DNA from: Antedon mediterranea
Taxonomy: Eukaryota; Echinodermata; Crinoidea; Comatulida; Antedonidae
Assembly (NCBI RefSeq): GCF_964355755.1
Contig: NC_092671.1
Coordinates: forward strand, 39,635,304-39,699,303
Direction: 5' to 3'
DNA: 64,000 bases
The stretch's first letter is position 1; each line of letters begins with the position of its first letter. The position numbers and the translations under genes are program-made. Below, one piece after another: positions 35,027 through 49,100 of the stretch. The notes under the pieces are model-generated. The model was given only the letters and a program-made list of their open reading frames with translations. It was not told the DNA's origin and ran no database searches.

Positions 35027-37102
35027 TTACTGAATAATTTTCAAAGCCTTTGCATAGGTTTCTTGCATCTTTGCTGCAAATCGCTGCAGAATAAAAAAGA
35101 AAGATTTATGTTACAAGAAGAATTAACAATAATCATGATACTTTAGTTTGCTATTAAGACCTAAGCTCTATCTACACTATCAAAGTAGTTTGACAAAACA
35201 ATATGGAAGTGATATACCCAAATATGGTAGTGATATGCTTAAATATGGAAGTGATATGCTTAAATATGGAAGTGATATGCTTAAATATGGTAGTGATATG
35301 CTTAAATATGGAAGTGATATGCTTAAATATGGTAGTGATATGCTTAAATATGGAAGTGATATGCTTAAATATGGTAGTGATATGCTTAAATATGGTAGTG
35401 ATATGCTTAAATATGGTAGTGATATGCTTAAATATGGAAGTGATATGCTTAAATATGGAAGTGATATACTTAAATATGGTAGTGATATGCTTAAATATGG
35501 AAGTGATATGCTTAAATATGGAAGTGATATGCTTAAATATGGTAGTGATATGCTTAAATATGGAAGTGATATACTTAAATATGGTAGTGATATGCTTAAA
35601 TATGGAAGTGATATGCTTAAATATGGAAGTGATATGCTTAAATATGGTAGTGATATGCTTAAATAAGGTAGTGATATGATCTCATGTCCGTATATGGGCA
35701 CATCACATTTTTGTCACATAAAGTGTGATAGTATAGACAGAGGTTAAGTCTGTAAGAGCTTCTAATCAGAGGCATATAGCAACTAACTACTGTGTAGGAT
35801 ACAATAAACTACAAAACGGCCATAACTATATATTGCAGACTATTTATTGTATACATTATCCTACATTGATGTATGAATACTCACCCTTCCGCGTTCTCTG
35901 TCTTTGTCTGCTATCAACACCACCTTCCCTTGTGGTCCCTTGCCTTTCATCAGATTTGCAATTTTCAGCGGACGGCCAAGCGGTCCTCGTTTCACGGGTT
36001 GTTCTTGCTCCTGAAATATTGAAAATAATTTTATTACAAAAATATTTTGTGTAACTGACAAAACCAAGTATTACAACAAAATTAATATAGACACAATCAT
36101 TAGTTGTTCTTAACATATATAGGTAAGGTAAAGGTCCTGTGTTCAATTCTGAACATAGGGTAATGAGCTGTTAGGAGCTCATTTGACAAGACTCGGCATC
36201 ATGTGCCAGGGTGGCCAATTCCTTTCCACTTTGTATACGTATAGACATTTATAAAACAAACTTGAACATGCATTTATATTTAATCATAAACATTTGCCAG
36301 CTACAATAATGAGGTGTTTACATAGAGGATAATTAGTACATCTACGGTTTTGCATACCTTTGGTATCACCTGGATTCCTTTATCCGTAAGTACAGGTGGC
36401 TCTTTTAGTTCTTTCCATGGATGTTGCCAAGCAACGTTCCATCCTCCAAGAACATCTTGTTTTACAAGATATATAACACGTCTGTAACAATTAAAACGTA
36501 TTAAATAAAATAAAATGAAAACTCCTTTTTGGTATTAGAAATTATTTGGCATTATATATCAAGCAAGTATGTGTTACTATTGGTTTCAGTATACATGTTA
36601 TATATTCTTTGATGTGATAGTATCTAACCAACGGAATGGAATTCGATACAATATTTATGACACCTTACAAAAACAACAGCCTCTATACTAAGGTAAAAAT
36701 AACTAAAGCTCTGTCTACACTATCAAATTTTATGTGACAAAAAATGCTCAAATGTTGTAGAGATATGACATCATCATGTCCATTTATAGGAACATCACAA
36801 TTTTTTGTCACAAAAAGTTTGATAGTGTAGACAGGGCTTTAGATAGAATACGATATTTGAAAGGCAATTGTTCTATTCCAGTCAACATGATGTTATACCT
36901 GTCAGTTAGAACAATAACACAATCCTTCATGACTTGAAGATGGTCTACGTAGTCATCTGTCAGTGCAAATTTTCCTTTATCAATTTCTTGCAGTAAAGCA
37001 TTACCAGTGGCTTCATACAGCACATAAGGTCTCACTACATTATCAGGGTGTAGGAACCGTGCAGGTCGCAGCTTCTTCACCTCAGTGGACACCTCTGTTG
37101 CC
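35027..37102 (-). CDS. VPS13A/C: VPS13 C-terminal PH-like domain exons
   Basis: Four exons: [20 protein letters not shown] (37102-36899), [19 protein letters not shown] (36481-36358), a basic loop [20 protein letters not shown] (36010-35885) and the final helix [18 protein letters not shown] (35083-35027, TAA at 35029-35027). The layout fits the VPS13 PH-like fold, but the loop between 36010 and 35885 is more basic and less conserved than the human one. The last intron (35084-35884) contains the expanded MITE satellite. Confidence 0.88.
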
Positions 37103-40100
37103 CTAATAAATTGATAAGATATAATTAATTTAAACCATTTAAAAGGAACAAAAATAAATATACAATTCAACAAGTTAAGTTTGTACTTCATAGACTAGCT
37201 ATCCTCATTTCTGTCATGATGTGAAATTTTTTATTTATTTTCATTTATTTATTTTCCACACATTGTACAAAATAGAACAGATATTTATAATTTAGAAAAG
37301 AAAAAAAGCATAGTCTATACCAGCAAACTCAAAGTTTTAAACTCCAAGTTTGGCAAGAACAGTTTTCAAAAGTTTGCTATGGTGGAAAATTTGACAACCT
37401 CGAATAAATTGTAGAAAAAAAGTTATTACATAAATATATAATAATAGTGTCTACAGCAAAGTGAATTAAAAGTAGGACTAGGCCATAATAGACAAGAGAA
37501 CATGAACCTTCTTGGAAAATTAGCTTGCCGCTAGTTTGTGAACTAGTCGAATCCTAGTATTCTAGTGTAGACTAGACTAGGCACATTTATACTGGCTTTA
37601 AAATACAAAAGGTTCATTTGCAAATAGATATATGCATTTGACATATTGCAACCAAAAATATACTAATTCATATATGTACCTTCGAATTCCTTCAAATGTG
37701 CTACTGGCAAAATCAACTACACCTCCAGTAGGCTTGGCCACAATTCCTGCCAGACCCTTTCCCATGCCTTTGAAAAAGCCTTTTGCTCCTTCCTTTTTCA
37801 CCCCTAAAATGATCAGGAATCAGAAATATAAAAGTTAGTATTGTAATATATGGATCTTTTAATATATTAAACATTATTCCTTTGGAAAATATGGAAATGA
37901 AAATGAGATTTAAGTATTAATTATTTAATTATTTAAGTATATTAAGTATTACCTTGGACTGGTTTTGTGACTACTCCACTAACACCTTCCACAAATCCCT
38001 ATAAAGACACATCCAACATTTTAAAATGCTCTGTCTAAACTATAAAAATGTTGTCACATAAAGTTTGATAGTGTAGACAGAGTTTAAATGAAGTGTGATG
38101 TGCCCAAATATGGTAGTGATATGACATCATCCTGTCCATGTATGGGCACATCACATTTTTTTTTTCATATAAAGTTTGATAGTGTAGACAGACCTTAAGG
38201 ATATAGCATTAGTGATAACCACCACGTTGGTAAAATAGTAAAGTTTACAAATGACAGGTGTGAAATAAGCCTACCATAACAAGTCCTTTGCCACCTCTTG
38301 CAAACCCTTCCTGCAATGTCTTAGGCTGTCTATTAATAGCTTGCTGTCTTTTTCTTTTGTAGTCATCATCCATTGTCAATGCTGCTAGGCCTTTGCCAAG
38401 TGTGCCAGTGATACGTGATACAGCACCAGCAGCCCCACCTAAATACATATTTTGTTTGATTAACATATCTTCCAAATGTTGACAAAATGTCAATCTTTCA
38501 AATCATAGTTTATTTGTATATCTATATCCAGCTAATACATTTTATGACATTAGGGAGCTATACATTTGTGACAACCTACATTGTGTAATTGGTTGTTACT
38601 TTAATTTACAAACTGCAAAAACTTGTGTCAAAGAATCAAGCAAGGTAGTTCCAATGTCTCTGCATAGACACAGTAAATGAACATGATGTAACTAGTTCAA
38701 AGGTCAAATTAAAGCTTCCCTATTAAAACATCTTCCGGTCTGGCAAATAAAATTGAACATAAATGTTTTGTTTTCACAACGCTCCACTTGCCACTCACAT
38801 ACTGATGGGAGCATCGTGAATACAAAACATTGACGATTATTTGCCAGAGATAGACCAGAGCAGGTGTAAAAAAGTCTAAATATGATAATTATTGACTTAC
38901 CCACAGCATGGCCAAACAGGCTTCTCATACCCAGAGCAACGCCCTCAGCAAATTCTTCAGGACCTTGCACAGCACCCTAGAATATACCAACATTCAAAAT
39001 CTAACATCAACATATGCATACATTATAACTATTGACAATATAACTAACAATTAAATCAAGCCTTTATACAGTATTTCTAAAGCTCTGTCTACACTATCAA
39101 ACTTTATGTGACAACAAAATTTGATGTGCCCATATATGGACATAATGATGCCATATCACTACCATATTTAGGCACATTACACTTTTTTGTCAAACTAGTT
39201 TGATAGTGTAAACAGAGCTTAAGTATCTCGCATAAAAAATGTTATGCTAAGGGTAACAAATATACTGTACCTGATAAGGTTCATAGAACAGATCTTTGAT
39301 TCCAGCTCCCATGCCTTGTACAAATCCAAAGGGATTGCCAATGACATCTAGGCCTAGCACCAATACATATAGCTGTTTAACTGCCTGGTTTGAATAGTGC
39401 TTGGTTAGCTCTAGGGTGAGCTGAGGTTGACTATAAAACTTGCATCGTCGTTCAAAATAACCAAGCCTTAAAAATAATCAATAACACATCTCATCTGAAT
39501 ATGACATCACCGAAATACAAACAAAATCTTTCATAAATATCATAAAAACCATAATTAAATTTTCACCTGAATACGACATCATCAACATTCGTAAGGGTCA
39601 CTCCAACACTCTGTAGCAGCAGGTTGACTGCGTTCTTCCCAAGTTTCATTCCAGGTTTTTTCCGGGTCTGGAAACCACTTTCATCTGCTGCAGCCTCAGC
39701 TCCGGTGTCTGCCAGCGAGAAACTCACATGGATCTGAAATTAAATATTTAGTAAAACTAAATCAAATATGAAATATTTCTAAATTACAAATAAGATCTAA
39801 TGAATACAACATGAATATTGTTTCTGATGTTTCTGGCAAATATATTTGCTAGAATTTGTTATTTGTTAAGTAATTCTTACTTTTAATGGTGATAGATGGA
39901 AGTTATCATAGTAATTTCTATCCATTGACAAAGCAGCTTGCACAGCCTCAGCTTTTATCAAGGGTGATGTAACCACTTCAATATCATCCTCCAATAACTC
40001 GACCTGAAACGCAACCATATTGCAGGTTTAACAGTAATTAGTTTCTATACTTGTTTCTATCATAAAGCACCTGTCATGTTGACATGATCTTGCATTTGAA

Positions 40101-43100
40101 TTTTACTTTTATTTTTTATTTATTTTTAATTCAAAGTTAGAACTTACTTCCTTCCCTTCAATTTCTGTATCTGGTTGTAAATAATGTATAAAATTACTCA
40201 AGAAGCCTTGATCTAACTTGACATGCATTTCTTGGATTAAGACCTGGAATATCTTAATCTGTTGCACATTGCTATGCTCAGCATATCCCATAAGGAGACT
40301 CATCTCAATCATTGGCTTCAATGCTGTCAAGGAAAATGTGTATTTGCAATAAATTTCAACACCAGAAAATAATATACAAATGATTAATGTTTATGAGTGC
40401 GATGGTACAAATAATAAATGTTTATGATTGTGATGGTACAAATAATAAATGTTTATGAGTGTGATGGTACAAATAATGAATGTTTATGAGTGTGATGGTA
40501 CAAATAATGAATGTTTATGAGTGTGATGGTACAACTAATGAATGTTAATGAGTGCGATGGTACAAATAATGAATGTATATGAGTCCGATGGTACAAATAA
40601 GGAATGTATATGAGTGCGATGGTACAAACAATGAATGTTTATGAGTGCGATGGTACAAATAATGAATGTATATGAGTGCGATGGTACAAATAATGAATGT
40701 TTATGAGTGCGATGGTACAAATAATGAATATTTATGAGGGCGATGGTACAAATAATGAATGTTTATGAGTGCGATGGTACAAATAATGAATGTTTATGAG
40801 TGCGATGGTACAAATAATTTCAAGAGATGATGATGAAAGGTTATATTTTCATGACTACTGTACAGTTCAGACAAGAAGGTCAGGGTTTCAGTAGGTATAC
40901 AAAAGATTTATTAGTTATAATTTTGTTTTCAAGACAAAAGTTTTGCTATTTGAAACAAATATTTGACTGAAGATTTTCACAAACTGTCAGAAAAAGCATA
41001 TATGTGCAATTTGAAGGTGGATTAAAACAATATAATAAACCATTAATTAATTGATTAACACGATGGTAGAAGAAAGCATTTGAAAAGAGTAAAATAGACT
41101 GACCATTTTCAGTTGCTACACTCTTTGGTGGCGGAATAGGAGCAAGCACCGTTGAGAATATGGGTGTCTTTGTTTGGTTGTCCATCTGAATTCGGTGGGT
41201 TTTGAGGTGAAACTGGAACTGATGAGGAGATGTTCTCACTTGGGCCCAGACACCTGGATGGTGGGTACGTTTGATGTGGTGTCGCTTGGGATTGTACATT
41301 ACAAGGTTTTCAAAATCCATCTAAAGATATGGTAAATATAATCCATATAGAATTAAAAAAGGAAGGCTAATCAGTACGGATTTTGAGTGAACACAAAATT
41401 AGAGTCTGTCTACACAATCAAACTTTATTTGAACAAAATTGTGATGTGCCCATATATGGACACGATGATCATATCACTACCATATTTGGGTATATCACAC
41501 TTTTTTTGTCAAACTAGTTTGATAGAGTAGACAGAGCTTTACATGTACTATATTAAATAAGTATTATATGTAGTAATAATGACCTCCATGTTTCCAGCTT
41601 TGTATATCGCAGGTGGTGCATTCTTATCCAATTGCTGTTCAGCTTCATACTTCTGATATTCTGCTTCTATCTGTTGAACTTGACCTCCAGCCAAATCACG
41701 GAAACGTCGTCTCTGCTTTGCTTGCCATATAATTCCAGAACTACCGTATATATAAAAAAAATAAATAAAAGCCACATCTGATTTTACAATAGCAAAATAT
41801 GAAAACAAAATAGTAAATTGTTTAAATAAAAGGTAAATAAAAGTATACCTTGTAATTCCAATGTATGCCACTTCAGTTCGTGTGTAGTTGTTGACCATTG
41901 AAAGACCCACACCCTCCAAACTGAGATTTAACTCTAAGCTTACTTGTTCCAATTCGCCAGCCTAAATATTAGAATAACATTAGTACTGTAGTAAACAATT
42001 AATACAAACAGTTAAAACATGAGCCTTTAAATTAGGTCCATTGTTAAACATTGTTTTGGACTTTCTATAAAATATGAAAATACCTGCTGAGCTTTGGTAG
42101 CAATGACAATATCTTCAGTAAACAAGAGAACACGTTGTCTGCCATCCAAGAATGACACCCAGTACAGTTTGGCTTTCTTGTTTGTGGTAATCTTAATCTC
42201 ACCAATACCATCCTAATAGTTTAAACAATCAATAAGTAGAATATATGAAAACATAGTGTAAGATTGGGGAGCACAGTACATGCACAAAATATGACACAAT
42301 TAGGCGCAGAGTCAACCAGTTGACACAAGTGATGTAAACAGGGTAGAGACTAGCTGCCATAAGGTCAATTTACACAGAAAAGTGGTAACAGTAACACAAA
42401 TATAGAATCTATGATCTTATGACCATTTATACACAACGCGGAGCGAACGTGTGGTTTTTCGCTCAGGATAGATACAGATTCTACGTGGGACGAGCTACGG
42501 TTTTCCGCTTATGTTACTGCTTGTCTGTGTAAATCGGCCTATATTGTAAGGTCCTTTTCTAGCAGTTGATGCTCTAGTAAATCATACAACCCATTTGGAA
42601 TGCACACAACAACCAAATTAGTGGTAATTCAATATAGAAATCAGTGGTATGATGAGTTTACCTTGACCAGGTCATTCTTGAGGGTTTTATCAGCAACCTT
42701 GAGCACAAGTTGTCTGTCTTTGGTTGGTACTTGCCATGTGTATAGAATGCACTCATTAGGGCCTAGGCTTGATTCATCATTCACACCTCTGTAATAACAC
42801 AAATATACATTTCCGATGTGTTACAAAAAACAGTCAAAAACCAACAGGATATTATTGAAGAAGTGATATTCACTTTATTTCTAAAAACATTGAACAGCAA
42901 TAATAAACCTACGCTTAGATGGTGGCGCTGTTTTAGCTATGAGAAGAACGGTATAATGAGTGGATATGAATCCAGGACTCTGATTGCTCATCAAGCAACC
43001 ACAGACCTATGATACAACTACTATCAAATTGTCAGCCTTAAGCTCTATCTACACTATCAAACTAGTTTATCCAAAAAAAGTGTGATATGCCAAAATATGG

Positions 43101-46100
43101 TAGTGATATGCCCAAATATGGTAGTGATATGACATCATATGTCCATACATGGGCACATGACACTCTTTTGTCACATAAAGTTTGATAGTGTAGACAGAGC
43201 TTTATACTTTGAAAAATATGTGAACAAATAGTTAATACAAAAGGAATAACTTACTGTTGATTGTATTTGACATCATAATCTGTAGTGTTTACAAGTTTGA
43301 CTGTAAAATTACCCTGTTTGAAGCCATGGATAGCAACTACCTTAGCAGTCTCTGTTAGCTGCGTTTCTGCCGTTATGCCTCCAACCTGTAATGAATCAAT
43401 CCAAGTAGGATTAAGTCTAGTCTAAGGTCTAGACAGACAGATTTTGGCAAAGATGGCATGTCATAACTATTATACATGAGCTGGTGACAGGCTACGTAAA
43501 AAGAAATAACCCAAGTCTAAAGAAAGTTAAATTAATTCGTTTTAAAAACATTATGTAATGTTAATCTATAGATGGTACTGTATGTATAAAATGTCACCCT
43601 CTTTGTTGTACAAGGGAAGTAAATTAGTGTGTAATTTCAATCTTTCCTGGTTGTACATTGTTGTACAGATTAAGAAGGAAAGCTTCATTTGATAAACAAT
43701 GTAGATTGTAGATATTAGATAGATATTAGGTGTGATAAAACATTTGTGTGTGTTGTCCTTACCTCCTCCATCTTGAGGACTGTGGTGTGAGGGTCTGTAA
43801 ACAGGAACGGTTCAGAGAACTGCTTTTGACCCTTTAGTTTGACTACAAGTGTTCGCTGGTTTGTATGGTCAACTGGCCAGAAAGGAATACACTGTAAAAT
43901 ACATTATGTGATTAAAATCATAGACGATCAAAATAATGAAAGCACTCATAAACTGTGAAGTACTTGGCAAAATATTGCCACAGAGGGTGCATGTTGATAT
44001 TTCGGCTCCTGTTAAAAGAATACAGATTCTTTTTTTTTTATTTCTGAAGTTATCAATGAACCAATTTTCTTTACTGTCAATATGCATGTTCTGTAAGTAA
44101 TTACACCAAAATATTCAGAACGATAATTTGAAAATTGTAGGCACTATCAGGCTAACAAACCAACAAACAAATAAGTAATAATAATATACTTAATTCTATA
44201 ATAATACTATACAAAATGTTATTTTCAAGTTATTAATGCAGGGTGTGGTTGTATTGTAAGATAGGATACACTAGTGATGTAGATGACATACCTGTCCAGT
44301 AGGGACATCATACTGTAAGTGATCTGAACCACCAGACTCTCTACACACAATGTCATGCTCTGAATGGTTGACAAGCAGGTACTCTGGTGTGAACACGATG
44401 ATCTTAGTCAATCCAAAGTTACTGAATTGATTCTTCACTCCAATCTGAAATTAAAACAATAATAATTCAGTATATTTCATACTAAAATTTTAATGATTGT
44501 TTTTGAAAGTATAAAGCCCGGTCTACACTATCAAACTGTATGTGACAAACAAATGTGATGTGCCCATATATGGACATGATGATGTCATATCACTACCATA
44601 TCTGCGAATATCACTATCATATTTGGGCACATCACGGACGGAACTTTAAATGGATCATTTTAATAATGTTTTTGTTTTTAAAAGCATTATACTTCATGCA
44701 CTCTGTGAAGATGGGCTCAATCTATACAAGAACATTACCATCAAGTCAGTCACTAAAATAATAAAAATCTTACATTGTAATTCTGTCCTTTTCCACTACA
44801 TGTGATGAACCCTGAACTACCAACAGTGTCCAGCGAGAATTTATCTGACCATTCAGAGTCACATATTTGCATTGTGATCTAGAAAATGATTATAAAATAC
44901 AGTTTTTATATAGTTCTTATTGCTAAACTTAAATAATTATATGGGCTTAAATTTAAAAAAAACCTAAAAAGATCCTAAAAGATCTTGCGAGATGTAAAGC
45001 CCCGTCTACACTATAAAACTTTATGCGACAAAAAAATGTGATGTGCCCATATATGGACATGATGATGTAATAGCACCACCGTATTTGGGCACATCACACT
45101 TTTTGACACTAGCTTGATAGTGTAGACAGCGCTTTAAGCCTATTAAGATATCTTTCATACAGTAGAAATAACAAAGTTATTACAAATTAGTCTTCTGTTC
45201 TAGAAGGTCTAGTCTATGTAGCAGTTACTCATTTTTACTAATGATGTTAGTATAATACTAGTGATATTCTTTAGTTTATTCTAATATAACATTTTGCTTA
45301 AGAGTTTGCTGTAAGAATAGAAGGTAAACAAATTAAATTAATCAATTTTTCTAAACTGTTAACCAAGAAATAAAATGTTAAGTCAGATTAGCAGATATAG
45401 TTCATAAAATATTGTACCAGTTAAAAGCCATCATAAAGTTTTATATAAAAATATTTTTAGCAATTTTTAGAATGAGATACTAAAATTTAAAAAGATAAAT
45501 GAATTAGAATTGATATAGCCAGAATAGAACTTTAAACCTATGTTTAAAGTCTATGTTTAAACCTACTGTTAAGATGTTAGCCCTTGTACCAATAAAATAT
45601 GTTACAGTATTTATTGTCAGAATGTAACATCCACCAAATTAATCAAATTTTAAAACTAATAAGGTCTTATCATCAGAGTATATAGGATTTTATAACAATT
45701 ATTATAAAATATAAAGATGTATTGTCCCTTTGACTAATTTCAAAAAAATAAATATTTCGAAAAAAAGTGGGTCATTTTGAAGCATTGAGGTATTTATACC
45801 TCCATGTTTGAAGCATGGAGGTATCCATGTTTGAAGTATCATAATAGTTATTAACTTTCACAAAAAAATCGAAAAAAAAACACGTTTTTTTGTTCAAAAA
45901 ATAACTTTGACTGCCAGTCAAAGTTTTCGATCAAAACATATCTCATAATGCAACGCGCTTGTTTGGCTACTCTGTATGCATAATCATAAAACTTCCTCGC
46001 GATCTGTGTGAAAACACCTTCTCAACCGTGACGAGTTGTAAACAATTCTAATTAGCATCATGCATAATGCATACTCGTGGTTTGAAATCTTTGTTTACTT

Positions 46101-49100
46101 TCGTTCGTTTTCCAGACGAAATGTAATCAAATTAATTTACCTGTTAATTATGTAAACTTATTATTTTTGGCTCGAATTTTCGACTTGAAGTGAATAACTT
46201 AATATTACTTTGATATGGCCAATTTAAATTTCGAATATTTTGACCTTTATTGTTTGTGTTTCAAGGGACAATACATCTTTAATAAAATTATAAAAGATTA
46301 AATAACATAACTCATTTCATGTTTATTACAAAATCATATTGCATTAAAATTCAACTACAATGTTATCAGTTTATTTAGAGCAAAGATTTTTTAGGGAAAC
46401 ATAACAGCTCAACATATATTTAATTGAACGTTTGATGGGAAATTATACCGACTAGAACACAATTATTTCAGTGGGAGGTGTGCATATCTTATAGAATAGC
46501 ATATATGATACTGCACTTAACACTAAAAGGGCATACAGCAAAAAACTCTATTAACAGGGGAATATTCAGTTTAGGGGTGGGAGCATATGGTGGAATAGCA
46601 TACACTGGTGGTACACAGGATAAGACTAACAATAACAGTGTGTAAACAAGTTTAACAACACTACATGTACAATAACTGTGCAGTGATTACACTTAATGTT
46701 CCTGGGGGGGGGGATGGGGGTTAATGTGAGATCACTTTAGAAAAATAAGTGTAAAAACACAACATATTTAAAGGTGCAAAACGATATAAATATTGTGAAT
46801 GTTTGTATATAAACCATTTATAAAACAATACTAGGTGATTATTTCCAGTTAAAAATGGAATTTTTAATAAAAACAATCAATCAGCCTAGTAATGTTAGAT
46901 TAAAAAAAAAAAAAATTTAAAAATCATTATATGTAGTATTATAGTACATTATTTATCTTTGAACTACAAAAAAGGAAAATAAATGGCATTTAGTTTAAAT
47001 TAGTCATGAATAACTATTCTATGATCTCGGTCAAAAATTGTCAAATCTATCATTTAGCTGCAAATCATTAGACTGTTTATCAGATATCTATCAGGCCAAC
47101 TATCTTATATATATATCATTGAGTAGTTTTTTAAAAACACTGGGAGACTGCTGCGGTATATATATATGGAACATCACAACATTTCTCACATCAAACATGG
47201 TCTTTTATTTTATTTCTCATAAACAACATCACACAATGAGTTAGCTATGAAATACAGTAAAATAAAACGCTTGATCTGTAAAACATGCACAAGATAATTT
47301 TCAGAAATCCATGCATTTTTACAAAAGAAGTTCCCATCTTACCGTTGTCTGTAGAAAAGACAAAACAGGCCAAAAAAAAAAAAATTTAACAAATTAATAT
47401 CTGCATCCGCCATCCAATAAGCGATTGAATTTAATAATATGGTATATGCTTACTCTTGAAGGTCCACTAAAATGGCTTAAAATCTTTATGATAGAAAATA
47501 GTGACAAAGGAGATTTTATAACAGATAAGTCAATAAAAAGTTTAGATATGAATATAGTTAGAAGGTCACACAGAAGTTATTAAATAGATTAGAATATTTT
47601 TTTATATTTTTTATTTACCAGTTGTAACAACATTCAACTATAGGATTTGTTTACACCATATAAACATTTTCAACTCCAAAAATGGTTGTTGTATACAAAT
47701 TTAGTAGAATTTTAAATTAAACTATATTGACCCACAAAGGTGTATAAAAAGTCTTGTCTACACTATCAAACTTTATGTGACAAAAAATGTGCCCATATAT
47801 GGACATGATGATTTGGGGATATCACTACCATATTTGGGCACATCACACTTTTTTTGTCAAACTAGTTTGATAGTGTAGACAGCTTTAGAACATAGGTTAC
47901 AACTGACTGACAATAAAAATACAGAAAGATTTTGAACAGTTAAATATTAGTGAACCGTCCAGCAGAACCGTGATACTATAATTCAACTTATACTGCCAAT
48001 ATACATTGTAAATACATTTTGATTATGACAATAGAAAGGTTATGACAATAACAAACAATAGAGGTAACTCTCTTGAAACTAGAGACTCCAAAATAAATTC
48101 TAAAATGTTTCTCCAAGACTTTTTGGAAGAATGTAATGGCATAATCTACTGTACATCACTGACTGAGTAGCAACTTTTGTTAGTGCTAGGTACATTAGCA
48201 ATAGGCAGAGTGTAAAGTTATATTACTAAGCCTATATTAGGCTGGTACCTTTGACCTCCGCCCACCACTCTCTGTCTTCTGTTGGTAAGGAAGGTCATTA
48301 AGAAACAAAGAATTACAGATGGGAAAAAATGACAATATTGCTCTTGAGACAAATTATAAGATATTTTTTATGTAAAAAATTCAACTGAGGTGTCTAGTTT
48401 TTTATTAAAATATTCAAAAAAGTGTATTTAGATTAAGTAAAGGGTGGAACACATCGTAAATTAGTTTGTAGCGGAATTATAGATACAAGGCCAGACACTA
48501 TAGAATGAAACCAGTTATTAACCTTTTTGAACATTCCTGTCTTAATTATATTACCCATAATCCCACAGCACTGTATCAGAGCAGGTTGGATTTAACTTTC
48601 ACATAATCAGTGTTATATTTTACCTTGTTCTTTCCAGGTGTGGATTTCTTACTAGGGTAAGAAAATAAAATTGGTTCTTTTGTGTCAGCTGCATGTTCTA
48701 TCACCTCACTTCCTGAACCCTGTACGACAAATTCATTAAAAAAACTTTAAAATAATTATTAATTAATTAGAAAAAATAATATTGCCAGAATTAATTGAAT
48801 ATCAAAATGGGTGTAAATAACTTATTTTTCCAGTTAACAAAAACTCATTCATAATACAGTTAACTCTCCAATTACCGGACATCTTTGGGCTTGTCTGGTT
48901 TTCTGCAAAGTCTAGTATTCAGAATGTGGAACTTTTGGACTTTAACAAAAGTCTCAGACTTTGGAAGAGTTTGGGTTTTCAGAGAAGAGTTGATTGATAA
49001 AAAAAGTTTACCTTCATCAACAATGGTAATCGATATCGTAAAGTTTGTTCAGTTTTATTGACCAGCCAGTAGGGACTATAGATAGCCATGTCCAAGTAGC

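Larger units (their letters stand above)
44879..48623. other. Longest VPS13 intron in the window
   Basis: 3745 bp. It contains MITE copies 13 and 14, the TIR element at 45712-46282, a G run (G10-AT-G5 near 46704-46720) and the two microexon candidates. The remaining AT-rich sequence shows nothing I recognise. Confidence 0.6.

Noticed and set aside
35201-35680. CRISPR-like direct repeats
   Set aside because: Head-to-tail satellite units without unique spacers in an animal intron. The same applies to the arrays at 40386 and 19781.
35148-35701. Open frames of YGSDMLK and LPYLSIS repeats on both strands
   Set aside because: They are the 21-bp satellite inside a MITE. A repeat length divisible by three keeps several frames open, and there is no start context, splice signal or homology.
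40535-40720. Minus-strand frame with [10 protein letters not shown]-like repeats
   Set aside because: It is the 31-bp minisatellite read in reverse, inside a VPS13 intron.
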